Shown here: in pieces, positions 9,744-19,060 of the stretch | Position numbering within the stretch: position 1 is the first letter of the stretch | Layout of the letters: every line of letters starts with the position of its first letter | Assembly (NCBI GenBank): GCA_000161775.1 | Contig: GG704596.1 | Location: 40,973-104,972, forward strand | Direction: 5' to 3' | From: Ruegeria lacuscaerulensis ITI-1157 | GTDB lineage: Bacteria; Pseudomonadota; Alphaproteobacteria; Rhodobacterales; Rhodobacteraceae | Length of the DNA stretch: 64,000 bases | Notes under the pieces: model-generated | Seen by the model: the letters and a program-made list of their open reading frames with translations, nothing else | Database searches by the model: none | Told to the model about the DNA's origin: nothing | Position numbers and translations under genes: made by a program

Positions 9744-10074
9744 TGCCGTTTTCCTCTGGTTTGGGCTGCAGGAATGCGCTGAACACCGCTGTTGCAGCTA
9801 ATCTTCGGGACGCCAAACCGAGATTGGCGGCGACTCGGAAATCTGCCGCGCGCCAGCAAAACGCGACCTGACCAAACCGGACACAACAGAGAGTTGTGAA
9901 CCGCGTCACAGACACCAGTAGATTGTTTCGGCTATCACATCAATTCAGGGTCCAACCAAGTGACTGAACTCAAAATACAACAACCGAAAAGCAATTTTGT
10001 TTCAAATTTTGATTACTCAGCGAAATTTTGGCACTCTGTAGTTGGGGTAACTAGTAAATAGAGCGGAGGCGCTC
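9744..10074. other. AT-rich intergenic region with no recognised gene
   Basis: 331 bp between the DUF6492 pseudogene and the 119-residue gene, transcribed divergently. The right half (about 9900-10060) is clearly AT-rich compared with the flanks, including AATTTTGTTTCAAATTTTG, and probably carries the promoters of both genes. A ribosome binding site GGAGG lies at about 10063-10067. I see no RNA gene or coding frame. Confidence 0.5.
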
Positions 10075-10434
10075 ATGAATATTGAAAATGATATTGCCAA
10101 AATCAGTCCCGTCCGGGCCAAGGCACCTTCAAAAGAAATCGACTGCGAAACCGCGGCATTGCTGCGCGCAGTGATCCTTCCGGCGTTTTCATCTGCGGCC
10201 AGTTGGGCCGGGCTTGCCGACAGTCTTCGGAATAAAGGGTATCGTCTCGCGTTCCAGAGTGGGCGGTTGTGTCTGATGGACCGGTCAACTGGCATACGCG
10301 TATGCGGACTTCGGTTTCTCGGCATCGAACTGCGCGATCTGGTGCGCCGACTGGGACGGCCGACCGTGGTTGCCCGCGGCAACGGGGCCAATGGTGATTT
10401 GCTGATCACACGCCCCATTCCGGGGACCTCTTAG
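10075..10434 (+). CDS. Conserved-looking hypothetical protein, 119 residues
   Basis: Unrecognised small soluble protein. The start is well supported by GGAGG six bases before ATG 10075. Residues 1-20 are polar; the core (about 43-100) alternates hydrophobic and charged residues: SWAGLADSLRNKGYRLAFQS, then GRLCLMDRSTGIRVCGLRFL, then LGIELRDLVRRLGRP. It has no signal peptide, membrane segment or cysteine cluster. The pattern 'short helix, GY-x-L, hydrophobic strands, D-L-V-x-R-L-G' suggests a small alpha/beta domain. Its stop lies 3 bp from the convergent glycosyltransferase gene. Function unknown; location between two surface-glycan genes may be coincidental. Confidence 0.6.
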   Translation: MNIENDIAKISPVRAKAPSKEIDCETAALLRAVILPAFSSAASWAGLADSLRNKGYRLAFQSGRLCLMDRSTGIRVCGLRFLGIELRDLVRRLGRPTVVARGNGANGDLLITRPIPGTS

Positions 10435-10437
10435 TCG

Positions 10438-11331
10438 TCAGTAGCTGCGCCAGAACTGCACGGCCCGGCGCACGCTTTTTAGAAGACTGTGCTTTGCTGC
10501 CGCGCGAATCGAAGCGGGTGTGGCTGGATCGGCCAGAACATCCCGGATCAACCTGATCGGCATGTGTCCGCGCCTATAGAATTCGGCATAGTCTTCCAAG
10601 GAAAGGTTTTGGGCGGAAGGGTACCGCGCAAAGTGTTTTTTCCAAACTCGGGCATAATCCTGCCCGGTCGCCTCTTGATCGCTGGTCTCACCGCGATCCC
10701 AGAACAGCGAAATCGGCTCATCCATCCTTTCGCCGTGATAGCCGCCAGCAACCAGCCGCAACATCAGGTCATAGTCGGCAGCGATGCGGAACTGAGTGTC
10801 GTGCCCCCCCAATTCCTGAAAAACCTCTCGCCGCAGAAAAACAGAGTTGTGGCAAAACGGCATACGTTGAAGGATGGCCTTGACTGACATCCTCTTTTCC
10901 ATCCGTTCGCTGCCATCCCCAGACCGATGGAGCGTCGATCCGAAAAGATAATCGGGGCGGGTCGCCGTCAATCGCTCCACCGCCCGGTTCAGCACATCGT
11001 CGGCCGCCAATGAATCGTCGGAATTGAGGAACAGAACGTATTCACCCCGCGCTGCCTCGACGCCGCGGTTCATCGCGTCATACAGGCCTTGGTCCGGCGC
11101 GCTGATCAGGCGCGTGCGCGGCGCGTCGGCGATCAGCCCCTGAATGAATTCGACGGTGCCGTCCGTGGACGCTCCGTCCTGAATGATGTGCTCGGCCCGG
11201 TCGCAATTCTGCCGCGCCATGCAGTCGATGACGCAGCGAAACGTGTCCTCACGCCCCTGCGACAGCAGGTTCCAAGTTGCCGTGATCACCGAGATCAGCG
11301 GCGCGTCACCTGTTTCAGACGGAGCGCTCAT
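10438..11331 (-). CDS. Family 2 glycosyltransferase
   Basis: 297-residue GT-A fold enzyme that would transfer a sugar from a nucleotide-sugar donor onto a surface glycan. Motifs: N-terminal [39 protein letters not shown], the metal-binding LFLNSDDSL (DxD-like) and later [14 protein letters not shown]. Such WcaA-type enzymes make capsule or exopolysaccharide. ATG 11331 ([17 protein letters not shown]) is preferred; another ATG lies 12 bp upstream. Either start overlaps the end of proS, so translation may be coupled to proS, an unusual pairing. The C-terminus ([13 protein letters not shown]) is basic and may sit at the membrane (inferred). Confidence 0.85.
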   Translation of the reverse strand: MSAPSETGDAPLISVITATWNLLSQGREDTFRCVIDCMARQNCDRAEHIIQDGASTDGTVEFIQGLIADAPRTRLISAPDQGLYDAMNRGVEAARGEYVLFLNSDDSLAADDVLNRAVERLTATRPDYLFGSTLHRSGDGSERMEKRMSVKAILQRMPFCHNSVFLRREVFQELGGHDTQFRIAADYDLMLRLVAGGYHGERMDEPISLFWDRGETSDQEATGQDYARVWKKHFARYPSAQNLSLEDYAEFYRRGHMPIRLIRDVLADPATPASIRAAAKHSLLKSVRRAVQFWRSY

Positions 11332-12655
11332 AGATCTCGGCAATGCGGGTTACGGCGGCCTCGGGGCTCAGCTCTTCGCTTTCGCCGGTGCGGCGGCTGG
11401 TCAGTTCGACCACCCCGTTCTTCAACCCGCGCGGGCCGACGGTGATGCGCCAAGGCAGGCCGATCAGGTCCATCGTGGCGAACTTGCCCCCTGCCCGCTC
11501 GTTGCGGTCGTCATAGAGCGGCTCGAGCCCCAGCGCCGTCAAGGCCTTGTAGATCTTGTCGCAGGCCGCGTCGGCCTCGTCATCGCCCTGTTTCAGGTTG
11601 ACGATGCCGCAGTGGAACGGGGTCACGCCCTCGGGCCAGATGATGCCCTTGTCGTCGTGGCTGGCCTCGATGATCGCGCCGATCAGGCGGCTGACGCCGA
11701 TGCCGTGGCTGCCCATGTGCACCGGAACCTGCTTGCCGTCGGGGCCTTGCACGGTGGCGCCCATCGGCTCGGAATACTTGGTGCCGAAATAGAAGATCTG
11801 GCCCACTTCGATGCCACGCGCGCTGCGGCGGCGTTCCTCGGGCACCTGTTGGAACAGGGCCTCATCATGGGTTTCGTCCGTGCGGGCGTAGAGCGAGGTG
11901 AACTCCTCCATGATCGCCTGGCACTGGGCCTTGTCGTCATAGTCGATGTCGCGCTGACCCAGACGGATGTCGGTGACCGCGCTGTCATAAAACACCTCGG
12001 ATTCGCCGGTATCGGCCAGCACCAGGAATTCATGCGTGTCGTCACCGCCGATCGGGCCGCTGTCGGCGCGCATCGGGATTGCCTGCAGGCCCATGCGCTC
12101 ATAGGTGCGCAGATAGCTGACCAGGTGGCGGTTGTAGGCGTGCAGCGCGTCCTCTTTCGTCAGATCGAAATTGTAGCCGTCCTTCATATAGAACTCGCGG
12201 CCGCGCATCACGCCGAAACGCGGGCGGATCTCGTCGCGGAACTTCCACTGGATCTGGTACAGAGTCAGCGGCAGATCCTTGTAGCTGCTGACGTGACCGC
12301 GGAAGATGTCGGTGACCAGTTCCTCGGCGGTGGGCGTGTACAGCATGTCGCGACCGTGCCGGTCCTTCATGCGCAACATTTCCTGACCGTAATCATCATA
12401 GCGCCCGGATTCCCGCCACAGATCGGCCGATTGCAGGATCGGCATCTGGATCGGAATGTGCCCGGCGCGGATCTGCTCCTCGTGCACGATGTTTTCCAGC
12501 TTGCGCAGCACCTTGAAACCCAGCGGCAACCACGAATAGATCCCGGCGGCAGCCTGCTTGATCATACCGGCGCGCAGCATCAGCCGGTGGCTGACGATCT
12601 GGGCCTCGGACGGGTTTTCCTTGAGTACGGGCAGAAAGTAACGGCTGAGGCGCAT
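11315..12655 (-). CDS. proS: Prolyl-tRNA synthetase, short alphaproteobacterial type
   Basis: 446-residue class II aminoacyl-tRNA synthetase charging tRNA-Pro. The N-terminus [20 protein letters not shown] and segments [35 protein letters not shown], and [15 protein letters not shown]-like motif 3 are typical. At about 446 residues it lacks the 180-residue editing insertion of E. coli ProRS (572 residues), the known alphaproteobacterial form. Start 12655 was chosen from this conserved N-terminus; the reading frame continues upstream without homology. Its end overlaps the glycosyltransferase start. Confidence 0.95.
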   Translation of the reverse strand: MRLSRYFLPVLKENPSEAQIVSHRLMLRAGMIKQAAAGIYSWLPLGFKVLRKLENIVHEEQIRAGHIPIQMPILQSADLWRESGRYDDYGQEMLRMKDRHGRDMLYTPTAEELVTDIFRGHVSSYKDLPLTLYQIQWKFRDEIRPRFGVMRGREFYMKDGYNFDLTKEDALHAYNRHLVSYLRTYERMGLQAIPMRADSGPIGGDDTHEFLVLADTGESEVFYDSAVTDIRLGQRDIDYDDKAQCQAIMEEFTSLYARTDETHDEALFQQVPEERRRSARGIEVGQIFYFGTKYSEPMGATVQGPDGKQVPVHMGSHGIGVSRLIGAIIEASHDDKGIIWPEGVTPFHCGIVNLKQGDDEADAACDKIYKALTALGLEPLYDDRNERAGGKFATMDLIGLPWRITVGPRGLKNGVVELTSRRTGESEELSPEAAVTRIAEIYERSV

Positions 12656-12761
12656 GTTTTTACCTTGCAGGTGAGAATTCCACGGACACGTGATTATGCC
12701 AAAGCCCCGCCGGGGGCAATCGGGCAATGGCGGATTTGCTACCTCGGGTCAGTCGGAATAT

Positions 12762-12779
12762 TGATTGATCCGCCAATCA
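12762..12779. promoter_or_regulatory. Diverged BetI-like palindrome
   Basis: TGATTGATCCGCCAATCA keeps the outer TGATTG...CAATCA arms of the palindromes before opu and betI and differs from the opu copy at three inner positions. It lies 43 bp upstream of the ATG of the decayed FAD oxidoreductase and about 107 bp upstream of proS (divergent). The spacing fits an operator for the oxidoreductase; decay of the inner bases matches decay of the gene. Confidence 0.5.
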
Positions 12780-12821
12780 GCACTCGAAAAAGTGGCGGGA
12801 CCGACGCGAGACGAGGCCTTC

Positions 12822-13805
12822 ATGCAGACCATACGAGAACGCGCCCGTGACATCCCCTTAGTACACAAGACTGATGTTCTGGTGGTGGGGTCCGGCCCTG
12901 CTGGTCTGGCCGCGTTGCTGGCGGCCGCGCGCGCCGGGGCCGAGGTCGCTCTGCTGGACCGGTTCGGCTGCATGGGCGGCAATATCACCGCCGTCGGGGT
13001 CGAGGGCTTTGCCTGGTACCGGCACGACAAGACCATCGAGGCCGGCGGCATCGGCTGGGAGTTCGAGCAAAGCGCCAAAGAGATGGTCACGGCGGTCTCG
13101 GAAAGCCAATCGCTGAACTACGAGTCGGACAGCGAGGGTTTCCAGCTGGTGGCCGACCGGCTGGTCGAGGACGCCGGCGTGGCCCACCGCGCCGGTGCCC
13201 AGACCCGCAAGACCGAGCCGGAAGAGATGATGGCGGCCTTGGTCATGTTCCACCTGGCCGGGGCCGACAAGCCTGCCTTCATCGAGGGCGCAAGGGCCGA
13301 CCCGCAGACCTACAGGGACTGGGGCGGCGGCGGCGAATGGAACATCGAGACCAGCGGCAAGGAAGACGACATGTTTTCGCCCTTCGTCTACAAGCCCTTC
13401 CAGCAGGCCATCGACCAAGGCCTGATCCCGGCGCATCTGAGCACCATCGCCGGGACATGGGGCGCGATGCATGACACGGGCGAGCTGACGTACATGAACC
13501 TGATCCATCTGGCCGGGATCGACGGGACTGACCCGGACAGCCTGACCGGAGGCGAGATCGAGGGCCGCCGCCAGACCATGCTGCCGATTGACGCTCTGCG
13601 TCAGTTCATGCCCGGATGCGAAAACGCATGGCTGCGCAACTTCGGCATGACCATCGGCATCCGTGACACCCGCAAGATCGACGCGGTCGACAACATGACC
13701 GAGGACGACCTGCGCCATCAGGCCCCGTTCGACGACACGATCGGCGCCTACCCCGAGTTCATCGACGGCTATGGCATCCACCCCAAAAGGACACTGACGC
13801 GTTGA
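12822..13805 (+). pseudogene. FAD-dependent oxidoreductase, internally deleted and C-terminally truncated
   Basis: N-terminal dinucleotide-binding motif VLVVGSGPAGLAALLAAARA and GCMGGNITAVGVEGFAWY place it in the FAD_oxidored-type flavoprotein family (usually about 450 residues). Two losses are inferred. After VADRLVEDAGV the protein jumps to AHRAGAQTRKTEPEEMM, skipping the strand-rich region that in relatives ends in a GDADVAxRAG motif; the deletion stays in frame. After EFIDGYGI the sequence changes to HPKRTLTR and stops, so the C-terminal FAD-binding part (about 90 residues) is missing. The remaining 327-residue frame is intact but unlikely to be active. A BetI-like palindrome lies just upstream. 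Confidence 0.68.
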
Positions 13806-14172
13806 CCGTCATCGCTCGCGACCCGGTGGGTGGGCTGGAGGTCCAAACGCGCGACGGCGGCTGGATCAGCCCGGACTGCCCGCCCGGTGGCTTTGTCGTA
13901 GATATTGGCGACATTCTGGAGCTTTGGTCGGGCGGGCGCTTGAAATCAACCCCGCACCGGGTGGTCAACAGTTCGGCAAGGAACGTTATTCCTTGCCGTA
14001 TTTCGCAGTGCCTCGCCACGATATCGAGATCGCTCCGCTGTTGCCGCCAATACCCGGGTTTGACCGCCCCGCAGTCCACTGCGGCCACTGGTCGGCCGAG
14101 ACCTGGCGCACCAACTGGCCTGACGAACCCGCCGGCGAAGACGCGCCCGAATTGGGAACTCTGACGGACTGA
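13799..14172 (+). pseudogene. Remnant of 2-oxoglutarate/Fe(II) dioxygenase (isopenicillin-N-synthase-like), C-terminal part, frameshifted
   Basis: Directly after the FAD remnant, one frame gives LTVIARDPVGGLEVQTRDGG, then FVVDIGDILELWSGGRLKST and PHRVVNSS; a second frame continues KERYSLPYFAVPRHDIEIAP to the stop at 14172. Both pieces match the C-terminal half of the family: GGLEV, the GD-x-LELWS-x-GR segment, the second iron His in STPHRVV and the 2-oxoglutarate-binding RYSLP. The frames join if one base is restored near 13976 (TCGGCAAG, likely TCG GGC AAG). The N-terminal half and the HxD motif are absent. The junction near 13785-13800 is a deletion scar with the FAD gene. Confidence 0.68.
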
Positions 14173-14259
14173 CACCCGAAAAATCCGCCGCGTGAACCAC
14201 TTGCATCACCAGTTTGCATCCGCCAAGAACGATGCCAGGGGCACAAACAGGAGGCCGCC

Positions 14260-15333
14260 ATGGGATTGCCGGTAAAAGATCAGCTCAGATATTGGGGGAT
14301 TGCGGCGGCCGTTTTCGTCTTTCTGCTGTGGCTTTTGGGCGATGTCCTGTTGCCCTTCGTAATCGGCGGGGCGATTGCATATTTCCTAGACCCCGTGGCC
14401 GACCGGCTCGAGTCTCTGGGTCTGTCGCGCGTGGCCGCGACCGGGATCATCACGGTGGCCGGCATTCTGCTTTTTGTCCTGATGATCCTGATGGTGGTTC
14501 CCGCCCTGATCACCCAGTTGATTGACCTGATCGACATTTTTCCAAGCCTGTTCAGCCAGTTGCGAGATTTCATCGAGCGGCAATTCCCATCACTGCTGGA
14601 CGATCAGTCGAATACGCACCAGTTCCTGCTGTCGCTGAGCGACACTCTCCAGGGCAAGACCGGTGACATCCTGAAATCGGTGATGGCCTCGGTCGGATCG
14701 GCGGTCAACGTGATCGTTCTGCTGGTTATCGTTCCGGTGGTGGCGGTGTATCTGCTGTTGGACTGGGACCACATGATCGCCCGCATCAACGACCTGCTGC
14801 CCCGCGACCATGCACCGACCATCCGCCGGCTGGCGGGCGAGATCGATGCGGTGCTGGCCTCGTTCGTGCGGGGCATGGGGACGGTCTGCCTTATTCTGGG
14901 CACCTATTATGCCGTCGCGCTGATGCTCGTGGGCCTGCAATTCGGGCTGGTCGTGGGATTCATAGCGGGTCTGGTCACCTTCATACCGTATCTCGGCGCG
15001 CTGATCGGCGGTTCGCTAGCGATTGGCCTTGCCCTGTTCCAATTCTGGGGCGACTGGACGTCGATCGGGTTGGTGGCCGGAATTTTTGCCATCGGACAGG
15101 TGGTCGAGGGCAATTTCCTGACCCCCAAATTGGTCGGAAATTCCGTCGGGCTGCATCCGGTGTGGCTGTTGCTGGCCCTCTCGGTTTTCGGAGCGCTGTT
15201 CGGGTTTGTCGGTATGCTGATCGCGGTTCCCGTCGCGGCGTCGTTGGGCGTGCTTGCACGTTTTGCCACTTCGCAATATCTGACAAGCCGCCTGTACACC
15301 GGGCACCAACTGCCGGATCAAGAAAGCAAGTGA
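14260..15333 (+). CDS. AI-2E family transporter (PerM-like)
   Basis: 357-residue polytopic inner-membrane protein. Early helices YWGIAAAVFVFLLWLLGDVL and FVIGGAIAYFLDPVADRLES, then GIITVAGILLFVLMILMVVP, a central amphipathic region, and four C-terminal helices with PYLGALIGGSLAIGLALFQF and the family-typical EGNFLTPKLVGNSVGLHPVW. Members export small molecules (AI-2 in TqsA) or ions; the substrate here is unknown. The next gene, hdaA, starts immediately after its stop codon, so the two are co-transcribed. Confidence 0.9.
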   Translation: MGLPVKDQLRYWGIAAAVFVFLLWLLGDVLLPFVIGGAIAYFLDPVADRLESLGLSRVAATGIITVAGILLFVLMILMVVPALITQLIDLIDIFPSLFSQLRDFIERQFPSLLDDQSNTHQFLLSLSDTLQGKTGDILKSVMASVGSAVNVIVLLVIVPVVAVYLLLDWDHMIARINDLLPRDHAPTIRRLAGEIDAVLASFVRGMGTVCLILGTYYAVALMLVGLQFGLVVGFIAGLVTFIPYLGALIGGSLAIGLALFQFWGDWTSIGLVAGIFAIGQVVEGNFLTPKLVGNSVGLHPVWLLLALSVFGALFGFVGMLIAVPVAASLGVLARFATSQYLTSRLYTGHQLPDQESK

Positions 15334-16023
15334 ATGGCCAGACAGCTGAGTTTTGACCTTCCAGCCAAGACCGCGCTGGGGCGTGAGGATTTTTTCGTCT
15401 CTCCCTCGAACGCTCTGGCGGTGGCGATGATCTCGGCCAATTCGTGGCCCGGCAACAAGCTGGTCCTGTCCGGCCCTGCCGGATCTGGCAAGACCCACCT
15501 TGCCCATGTCTGGGCTGCCGAAACCGGCGGGCAAATCATACAGGCCACAAATCTGCGCCACGATGACGTACCCCTGCTGGCCCGCGCGCCAATCGCGGTC
15601 GAGGACGTGCCGATGATCGCCGGCGACATCGAACAACAGAAGGTTCTGTTTCACCTGCACAACCTGGTTCTGGCCGAGGGTCACGCCCTGCTGCTGACCG
15701 GGCGACTGGCTCCGAAATACTGGGAATTGCCATTGGCGGATCTGCAAAGCCGGGTCGAGGGCGCCCATCACGTGGCACTGGACCCGCCCGACGACGCGCT
15801 GCTGTGTGCGGTTCTGGCCAAGCTGTTCGTGGACCGGCAGCTGAACCCCGGGCCCGATGTCATCGCCTATCTGGTCAAGCACATGGACCGCAGGTTCGAA
15901 ACTGCCGCCGATGTGGTGGCACAGCTGGACCACGTCGCTCTCATGGAAAAGCGTGAAATCACGCGCACGCTGGCCATCCGCGTACTGAACAAGGACATCG
16001 AAGATCCGGTCTCAGGTGATTGA
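15334..16023 (+). CDS. hdaA: DnaA-related regulator of replication initiation (HdaA)
   Basis: 229-residue AAA+ protein resembling DnaA domain III without the DNA-binding domain. It carries a Walker A GPAGSGKTHL, a Walker B-like IAVEDVPMIAGD and sensor segments (LLLTGRLAPKYW, DLQSRVEGA). An N-terminal clamp-binding motif QLSFDLP (QLxLF-like) is visible, through which Hda proteins act with the sliding clamp to stimulate DnaA-ATP hydrolysis and prevent over-initiation. No gap to the upstream AI-2E gene. In Rhodobacteraceae hdaA commonly precedes ppx, as here. Confidence 0.85.
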   Translation: MARQLSFDLPAKTALGREDFFVSPSNALAVAMISANSWPGNKLVLSGPAGSGKTHLAHVWAAETGGQIIQATNLRHDDVPLLARAPIAVEDVPMIAGDIEQQKVLFHLHNLVLAEGHALLLTGRLAPKYWELPLADLQSRVEGAHHVALDPPDDALLCAVLAKLFVDRQLNPGPDVIAYLVKHMDRRFETAADVVAQLDHVALMEKREITRTLAIRVLNKDIEDPVSGD

Positions 16024-16072
16024 CCCGTTGGGTATGATTTCGCATCCTGCGCGGGCAGATGTTGGGGAGAAC

Positions 16073-17614
16073 ATGGAACTTATCGCACAAAGGATCCCGG
16101 ATTGGGGATCATTCGGAAGACCATTGTTCGATGACCCGGACATCCGCGATCTGTCGCGTGTCGGGGTGGTCGATGTGGGGTCGAACTCGGTCCGGATGGT
16201 GATCTTTGACGGCGCGGCACGGTCGCCGGCCTATTTCTACAACGAAAAGGTGATGTGTGAACTGGGCGCCGGTCTTGCCGAAACCGGACGCCTGAACCCG
16301 CGCGGACGCGAGCGTGCGCTGGCCGCCCTGCGCCGGTTCGAGCATCTGTCGCGCGATCTGGATCTGCCCGGACTGCACGTGGTGGCCACAGCCGCCGTGC
16401 GCGAGGCCGAGGACGGTCCCGAATTCTGCGAACAGGTCAAGGCCGAGACCGGGTTGCATGTGTCCGTCATCGACGGCGAGGAAGAGGCCCGCCTTTCGGC
16501 CCAGGGCGTTTTGTTGGGCTGGCCCGGCGCCTACGGGTTGATCTGCGACATCGGTGGGGCGTCGATGGAACTGGCCGAGATCGGCGACGGCGCCGTGGGG
16601 CGCTGCGTGACCTCGCCGCTCGGGCCGCTGAAGCTGCGCGACATCAAGGGCGGACGCCGGGCGCGCAAGGCACATATCAAGGAAACGATGGAGGCCCTGC
16701 GCGACAAGCTGGGGCCGCAGCGCGACCGGCTGTTCCTGGTAGGCGGCAGCTGGCGAGCCTTTGCTCGGCTGGACATGCTGCGCCGCGGTTATCCGCTGAA
16801 CGTGCTGCATGAATACCGCATGACCACCAAGCAGGTCCGCGAGACGATCAAGTTCATCGAAAGGAACGACGCCGAGAAACTGCGGTCGCGGGCTGGGGTG
16901 TCAGCCTCACGCATGGCGCTGATTCCCTATGCGATGGATGTATTGTCGCGCCTGATCCGCACGTTCAAACCCAAGGATATCGCTATCTCCAGCTATGGTA
17001 TCCGCGAAGGGCTTCTGTATGAACAGATGCCCCAGATCCTGCGCGACCGGGACCCTTTGATCGAGGCCTGCCGGTTCTCCGAACAGAAGGACGCCCGGCT
17101 GCCGGGGTTCGGCCGCCACCTGTTCGACTTCGTGATGCCGCTGTTTCGCTCGGCGCCAGAATCCCGGATCCGGTTGGTCAAGGCTGCCTGTCTATTGCAT
17201 GACGTCAGCTGGCGCGCGCACCCGGATTACCGGGCCGAGGTCTGCTTTGACAACGTGACCCGCGCCAATCTTGGTGGGCTGAAACATTCCGAACGTGTGT
17301 TCATCGGCTTGGCGCTGCAGCATCGCTACCGCAACAAACGCCACGGAAACCGGTTCGCGCCGCTCTATGATCTGCTGGACGAAAAAGACCAGAAACAGGC
17401 CGAGATCCTGGGCAAGGCGATGCGGTTCGGGGCGATGCTGTGGATGCAGAATGACGCGGCCATCGGCAAACTGCGGTTCTACCCCAAGAAACGCGAGCTT
17501 GAGCTGTACCTGCCCGAGTCGATCAGCCCGCTGTTCAACGAGGTCGCCGAGGCGCGGTTCAACTCGCTGGCCGATGCGTTGAAATCCGAACCGCGTGTCG
17601 TCATCCAAAAGTGA
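16073..17614 (+). CDS. Exopolyphosphatase / pppGpp phosphohydrolase family protein (Ppx/GppA)
   Basis: About 513 residues from ATG 16073, which has a GGGGAG ribosome site; a GTG at 16016 overlapping hdaA is an alternative. The ASKHA-fold N-terminal domain shows VGVVDVGSNSVRMVIFDG, a second phosphate loop ICDIGGASMELAEI, the catalytic Glu region, and FLVGGSWRAFARLDM. The C-terminal third (from about residue 340) is an HD-like helical domain (LLHDVSWRAHPDYR). The protein hydrolyses inorganic polyphosphate or pppGpp in characterised members. Confidence 0.88.
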   Translation: MELIAQRIPDWGSFGRPLFDDPDIRDLSRVGVVDVGSNSVRMVIFDGAARSPAYFYNEKVMCELGAGLAETGRLNPRGRERALAALRRFEHLSRDLDLPGLHVVATAAVREAEDGPEFCEQVKAETGLHVSVIDGEEEARLSAQGVLLGWPGAYGLICDIGGASMELAEIGDGAVGRCVTSPLGPLKLRDIKGGRRARKAHIKETMEALRDKLGPQRDRLFLVGGSWRAFARLDMLRRGYPLNVLHEYRMTTKQVRETIKFIERNDAEKLRSRAGVSASRMALIPYAMDVLSRLIRTFKPKDIAISSYGIREGLLYEQMPQILRDRDPLIEACRFSEQKDARLPGFGRHLFDFVMPLFRSAPESRIRLVKAACLLHDVSWRAHPDYRAEVCFDNVTRANLGGLKHSERVFIGLALQHRYRNKRHGNRFAPLYDLLDEKDQKQAEILGKAMRFGAMLWMQNDAAIGKLRFYPKKRELELYLPESISPLFNEVAEARFNSLADALKSEPRVVIQK

Positions 17615-17623
17615 CCCGGCCAG

Positions 17624-18004
17624 TCAGATATCCGTAAGATTTTCGCCCTCGGGTTCTTCTTCGGCTTCCGGTGTGGGGCTGTCCGGCAGGGGCGGATTGG
17701 GCTTTTTGCGAATGATTATATCGCCATTGGGCAGCATCTCGGGCGCTTCATAGGCGCTCCAGTCCTGGACCTGCGCCGCCAGTTCGGCCAGCGCCGGCCC
17801 CATCTCTTGCAGGAAGGACTGCATCGCGGGGCCAAACTGCTCGGCCAGATCGCGCAGATCTTCCAATGCCGGCTCCAGCTCTTGCCGCAATCCCTCGAAG
17901 AACAGCTCGGCCCCCTGCTCCATCAGGGATTTGCCCTGCGCGTCCTGCGCAACGGCGGGTACGGCAGAAACCGACAACAGAGCGGTCAGAACAAGATGTT
18001 TCAT
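17624..18004 (-). CDS. Hypothetical secreted acidic protein, 126 residues
   Basis: Signal peptide MKHLVLTALLSVSAVPAVA is followed by a helical, Glu/Gln/Leu-rich region (GAELFFEGLRQELEPALEDL, FGPAMQSFLQEMGPALAELA) with repeated hydrophobic spacing suggesting an amphipathic helix bundle or coiled coil, then a proline- and glutamate-rich tail (PDSPTPEAEEEPEGE). I do not recognise a named family. It is convergent with ppx (10-bp gap). ATG 18004 is chosen because it begins the signal peptide. Confidence 0.7.
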   Translation of the reverse strand: MKHLVLTALLSVSAVPAVAQDAQGKSLMEQGAELFFEGLRQELEPALEDLRDLAEQFGPAMQSFLQEMGPALAELAAQVQDWSAYEAPEMLPNGDIIIRKKPNPPLPDSPTPEAEEEPEGENLTDI

Positions 18005-18042
18005 GCGTCGAAGATAGGGGCCCGTGGGCCGAGATGAAAGGC

Positions 18043-19056
18043 CTACAGGTCGATATCCAGAGTGACCGGAAAATGATCGGACGCGGTCACAAGCGCGTCG
18101 CGCAGCTCGGGGACGCTCCAACAGTGTTCATCCCGAAAGGGATGCCAGATTCGCCACGCCGGGCGACGCGCCCGCAAATCCGGGCTGATCATGATGTAGT
18201 CCAGAAGCGCCTCGAGATACTGCCCTTCTTCGGGCCGCGGAAATCGGGCCGTCGATGGGATCCAGCCCGGCCGACGTCGGCAGGCCTGCGCCGCGTGGGG
18301 GTCGTACAGGCCGGTCTGCAACAGGATCTCGACCGAGGATCGTCCGAACAGGTTCTCGAATTCATCCAGCCCCGGGCCGTCATTCAGATCCCCAAGCAGA
18401 ACAACGGGTTCTCCGGCGTCCAGATGCGCCTTGACCCGATGCGAAAGCCACACGGCCTGGGCCAATTGCTTGCGCCGATTGGCGATGGAGATCCGTATCA
18501 ACGCGTCGCGGGACTCGGCGCCATGCGGCGCCTTGGATTTCAGATGCGCTCCGATCATGCGGAACTGAAACCCATCCGAAGATTCGGCCGCCAGTTCCAG
18601 CGGCGGCTTGGAAAAGCGAACGATGTCCTCGGTCGCATCGATATCCAGATCAATCCGAAACTCGCCGTCGAACCTGGGGGCGTCGCCCGCAAACCCGTCC
18701 GTTTCCCGATCGCCTATCGGGTCGTGGCGGACGCGCAGTCGGGCCGGATCATACAACACAGCCAGTTCCTGATGGGTCTCGTTGGCAAACCCCATGATGG
18801 CATTCGTCGTGCGCAGTTCGAAGGTTTCGGCAAATTCCTGCAGCGCCCGAACGGTATTCTGGCTCTTTCCGGTATTGGGAGCCTCGACGATCAGGATCGC
18901 GTCCGCGTCGATCGCGGTCAGAACGGTTGCGATGGCCTCGACCTGCTGCGCCTTGGTGACGTTGCGCCGGCCTGACCAACTGTCATCGACGATCAGCTTG
19001 TCGTCGCGATCGAAAAGGTTGGCGAACCATTCGATATTGTAGGTCGCCAGCCGCAT
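18043..19056 (-). CDS. Endonuclease/exonuclease/phosphatase family protein
   Basis: 337-residue protein with the metal-dependent EEP fold: N-terminal MRLATYNIEWFANLF (Asn and downstream Glu in IVEAPNTGK as metal ligands), MIGAHLKSK, VVLLGDLNDGPG, and C-terminal SDHFPVTLDI with the catalytic Asp-His. Substrate could be DNA, a phosphoinositide or another phosphodiester; no signal peptide, so cytoplasmic. ATG 19056 lies 4 bp after the end of the DnaJ-like gene and gives the canonical N-terminus; a longer start overlaps that gene. Confidence 0.85.
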   Translation of the reverse strand: MRLATYNIEWFANLFDRDDKLIVDDSWSGRRNVTKAQQVEAIATVLTAIDADAILIVEAPNTGKSQNTVRALQEFAETFELRTTNAIMGFANETHQELAVLYDPARLRVRHDPIGDRETDGFAGDAPRFDGEFRIDLDIDATEDIVRFSKPPLELAAESSDGFQFRMIGAHLKSKAPHGAESRDALIRISIANRRKQLAQAVWLSHRVKAHLDAGEPVVLLGDLNDGPGLDEFENLFGRSSVEILLQTGLYDPHAAQACRRRPGWIPSTARFPRPEEGQYLEALLDYIMISPDLRARRPAWRIWHPFRDEHCWSVPELRDALVTASDHFPVTLDIDL

Positions 19057-19060
19057 CGCC

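Noticed and set aside
9744-10074. Small RNA or riboswitch in the AT-rich spacer
   Set aside because: No stable hairpin series or terminator visible; promoter region is the simpler reading.
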